NCBI GenBank assembly: GCA_020050965.1
Contig: JAGVJV010000071.1
Span: forward strand, 1-6,013
Reading direction: 5' to 3'
Source of the DNA: Parachlamydiales bacterium
GTDB taxonomy: Bacteria; Chlamydiota; Chlamydiia; Chlamydiales; Rhabdochlamydiaceae
DNA: 6,013 nucleotides
Position numbers and translations under genes: made by a program. A model generated the notes under the pieces. The model saw only the letters and a list, made by a program, of their open reading frames with translations, searched no databases and was not told where the DNA came from. Shown piece by piece: positions 5,132 through 6,013 of the stretch (within the stretch, counting starts at the first letter, position 1; each line of letters opens with the position of its first letter).

Positions 5132-6013
5132 ATGTTTTTTTTAGGCTATTATTCATCGCAATTCGCCTTGATTCGTAAAGAAAAAAGTTTACTCAAGATT
5201 GAGCGGCTTTCTGAACTAGGAGATGATGTAAATCCGCTTTACACGGAAGCTGAAATCGTCACAGGGCTTGAAGCTCGCGATGTGGTTTTAAGAACCCTTT
5301 CTCTTCAACTCAAAACTAAACGGGAAGTTTTAGCAGCACTCCCATTCCAAGTAGAATCGCTCCTCCCTTTTTCTCAAGACGAGCTCATTCTTCTACCAAC
5401 TTTGTACGAAACCGAAGTGATCTTATTGGCTTCGTCGCAGAATGCTTTGCAAAGACATTTGACAGAGCTCGCAGAACTGGATCTCGATCCCTACACCGTT
5501 TCCTCGGTCCCGTCGGCCCTTTTTCGCTTTGCCACCCACTTTTTCCCCGATCTTCCCTCACTTTTTGTCTATCATTGCAACGAAGATCAGCACACTTTCA
5601 TCGTGATTAAAGATGGTAGATTGGCCGCTTCACAAGTGCAGCAGACACAAGATTTCGAGCGGATGTGCGCTTACATGCAGAAAAAGTTCCCCGATATCGA
5701 GGCCATCCTACACACAGGAAAAAGCAATCTTCCTACACCCTTCCTTCCGATTGAACTACAAGAGCCCCATCTGGCAGAATATGCCGTCCCTATTGGTCTC
5801 GCCTTTGATGCTGCAAAAAAAGACCACCAAAGCGCCCAGTTTCGGCAAAACTCTTTGTCGAAAAAAGAGATTAAAGAGCGGAAAAAAGGGGTGACCGCAT
5901 TTCTAGCTGCCTGCTGCGCCTTTATTTTTGTCACTCTCATTTTGGGAACTCTCCACTTGAAAAGAGAGGAAAATGCGATTTTGGCAAAACTAGGAAGCCC
6001 CAAGGGAGCTAAA
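5132..6013 (+). CDS. PilM/GspL-like type II secretion or type IV pilus assembly protein, 3'-truncated by the window edge
   Basis: The frame is open from the ATG at 5132 to the last base, giving 294 residues with no stop. Residues about 68-133 resemble the PilM/GspL actin-like domain: LAALPFQVESLLPF, then ILLASSQNALQRHLTELAEL and a VSSVPSALFRFA stretch. A second half contains FVYHCNEDQHTFIVIKDGRL (about 145-164). A single membrane span lies at about 253-276, preceded by a basic KKEIKERKKG and followed by KREENAILAKL, the start of a likely periplasmic coiled region. Cytoplasmic actin-like domain plus one span is the GspL layout, as if PilM and PilN were joined. In this family such proteins link the cytoplasmic GspE ATPase to the inner-membrane platform. 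The phosphate-binding motifs of true PilM (DxGxxS, DIGxxxT) are degraded, so ATP binding is doubtful. Assignment is by pattern and remains moderate; neighbours beyond the edge would settle it. Confidence 0.65.
   Translation, partial: MFFLGYYSSQFALIRKEKSLLKIERLSELGDDVNPLYTEAEIVTGLEARDVVLRTLSLQLKTKREVLAALPFQVESLLPFSQDELILLPTLYETEVILLASSQNALQRHLTELAELDLDPYTVSSVPSALFRFATHFFPDLPSLFVYHCNEDQHTFIVIKDGRLAASQVQQTQDFERMCAYMQKKFPDIEAILHTGKSNLPTPFLPIELQEPHLAEYAVPIGLAFDAAKKDHQSAQFRQNSLSKKEIKERKKGVTAFLAACCAFIFVTLILGTLHLKREENAILAKLGSPKGAK

Noticed and set aside
5613..6003. Open frames on both strands inside the right-edge gene (5613-5894 plus, 5671-6003 minus)
   Set aside because: They overlap the PilM/GspL-like frame, which is open for 294 codons with an SD and recognisable pattern; the overlapping translations show no domain features.
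1..6013. Search for tRNA, rRNA, CRISPR repeats, transposase genes, terminal inverted repeats or a phage-like system
   Set aside because: Nothing resembling these was seen on either strand; apart from the F-box gene, the genes read as conserved chromosomal functions.

Overview
The window looks like chromosomal DNA from a member of the Chlamydiae, most likely an amoeba-associated lineage of the Parachlamydiales type rather than Chlamydia itself. Three things suggest this. The RdgB protein has segments that resemble, from memory, chlamydial HAM1/RdgB (FSLIDFPDY and YYECCIALASP). A bacterial gene here carries a clear eukaryotic-type F-box, and such genes are known to be expanded in amoeba-hosted chlamydiae. 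The right edge starts a degenerate PilM/GspL-like gene like those expected beside a chlamydial type II secretion cluster. No species is claimed. No tRNA, rRNA, CRISPR array, insertion sequence or phage gene was seen.

Layout from left to right. (1) Bases 1-1039, plus strand: a 5'-truncated rdgB (house-cleaning NTP pyrophosphatase) overlaps a YacP-like NYN-domain nuclease gene by 17 bp. (2) Bases 1041-1913, minus strand: an AT-rich gene for an F-box protein, a candidate secreted effector, which converges on the yacP-like gene with a single base between stop codons. It has its own plausible promoter and Shine-Dalgarno (SD) site in the 70-bp gap 1914-1983. (3) Bases 1984-5058, minus strand: a tightly packed cluster read in the order yggT, dus (tRNA-dihydrouridine synthase), ABC ATPase, ABC-2 permease, acylphosphatase. 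Three of its four junctions overlap (31, 41 and 1 bp); the fourth has a 37-bp gap. (4) Bases 5059-5131: a short divergent intergenic region holding candidate promoters for both directions and a 7-bp perfect inverted repeat. (5) From 5132 to the right edge, plus strand: a PilM/GspL-like membrane assembly protein, cut off by the window end.

Most genes are conserved housekeeping: nucleotide-pool sanitation, RNA processing, tRNA modification, one small-molecule or lipid exporter, a small membrane protein and an acylphosphatase. They form operons by position rather than by obvious shared pathway. The accessory element is the F-box gene: it is about 38% G+C over a hand-counted 420 bases, against about 51% over 180 sampled bases of the neighbouring cluster. 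Its protein would be expected to act in the eukaryotic host by docking to Skp1/SCF ubiquitin ligase, and its C-terminal ~165 residues belong to no domain I can name. That gene, the divergent regulatory region and the degenerate GspL/PilM-like protein are the parts most worth a second look.
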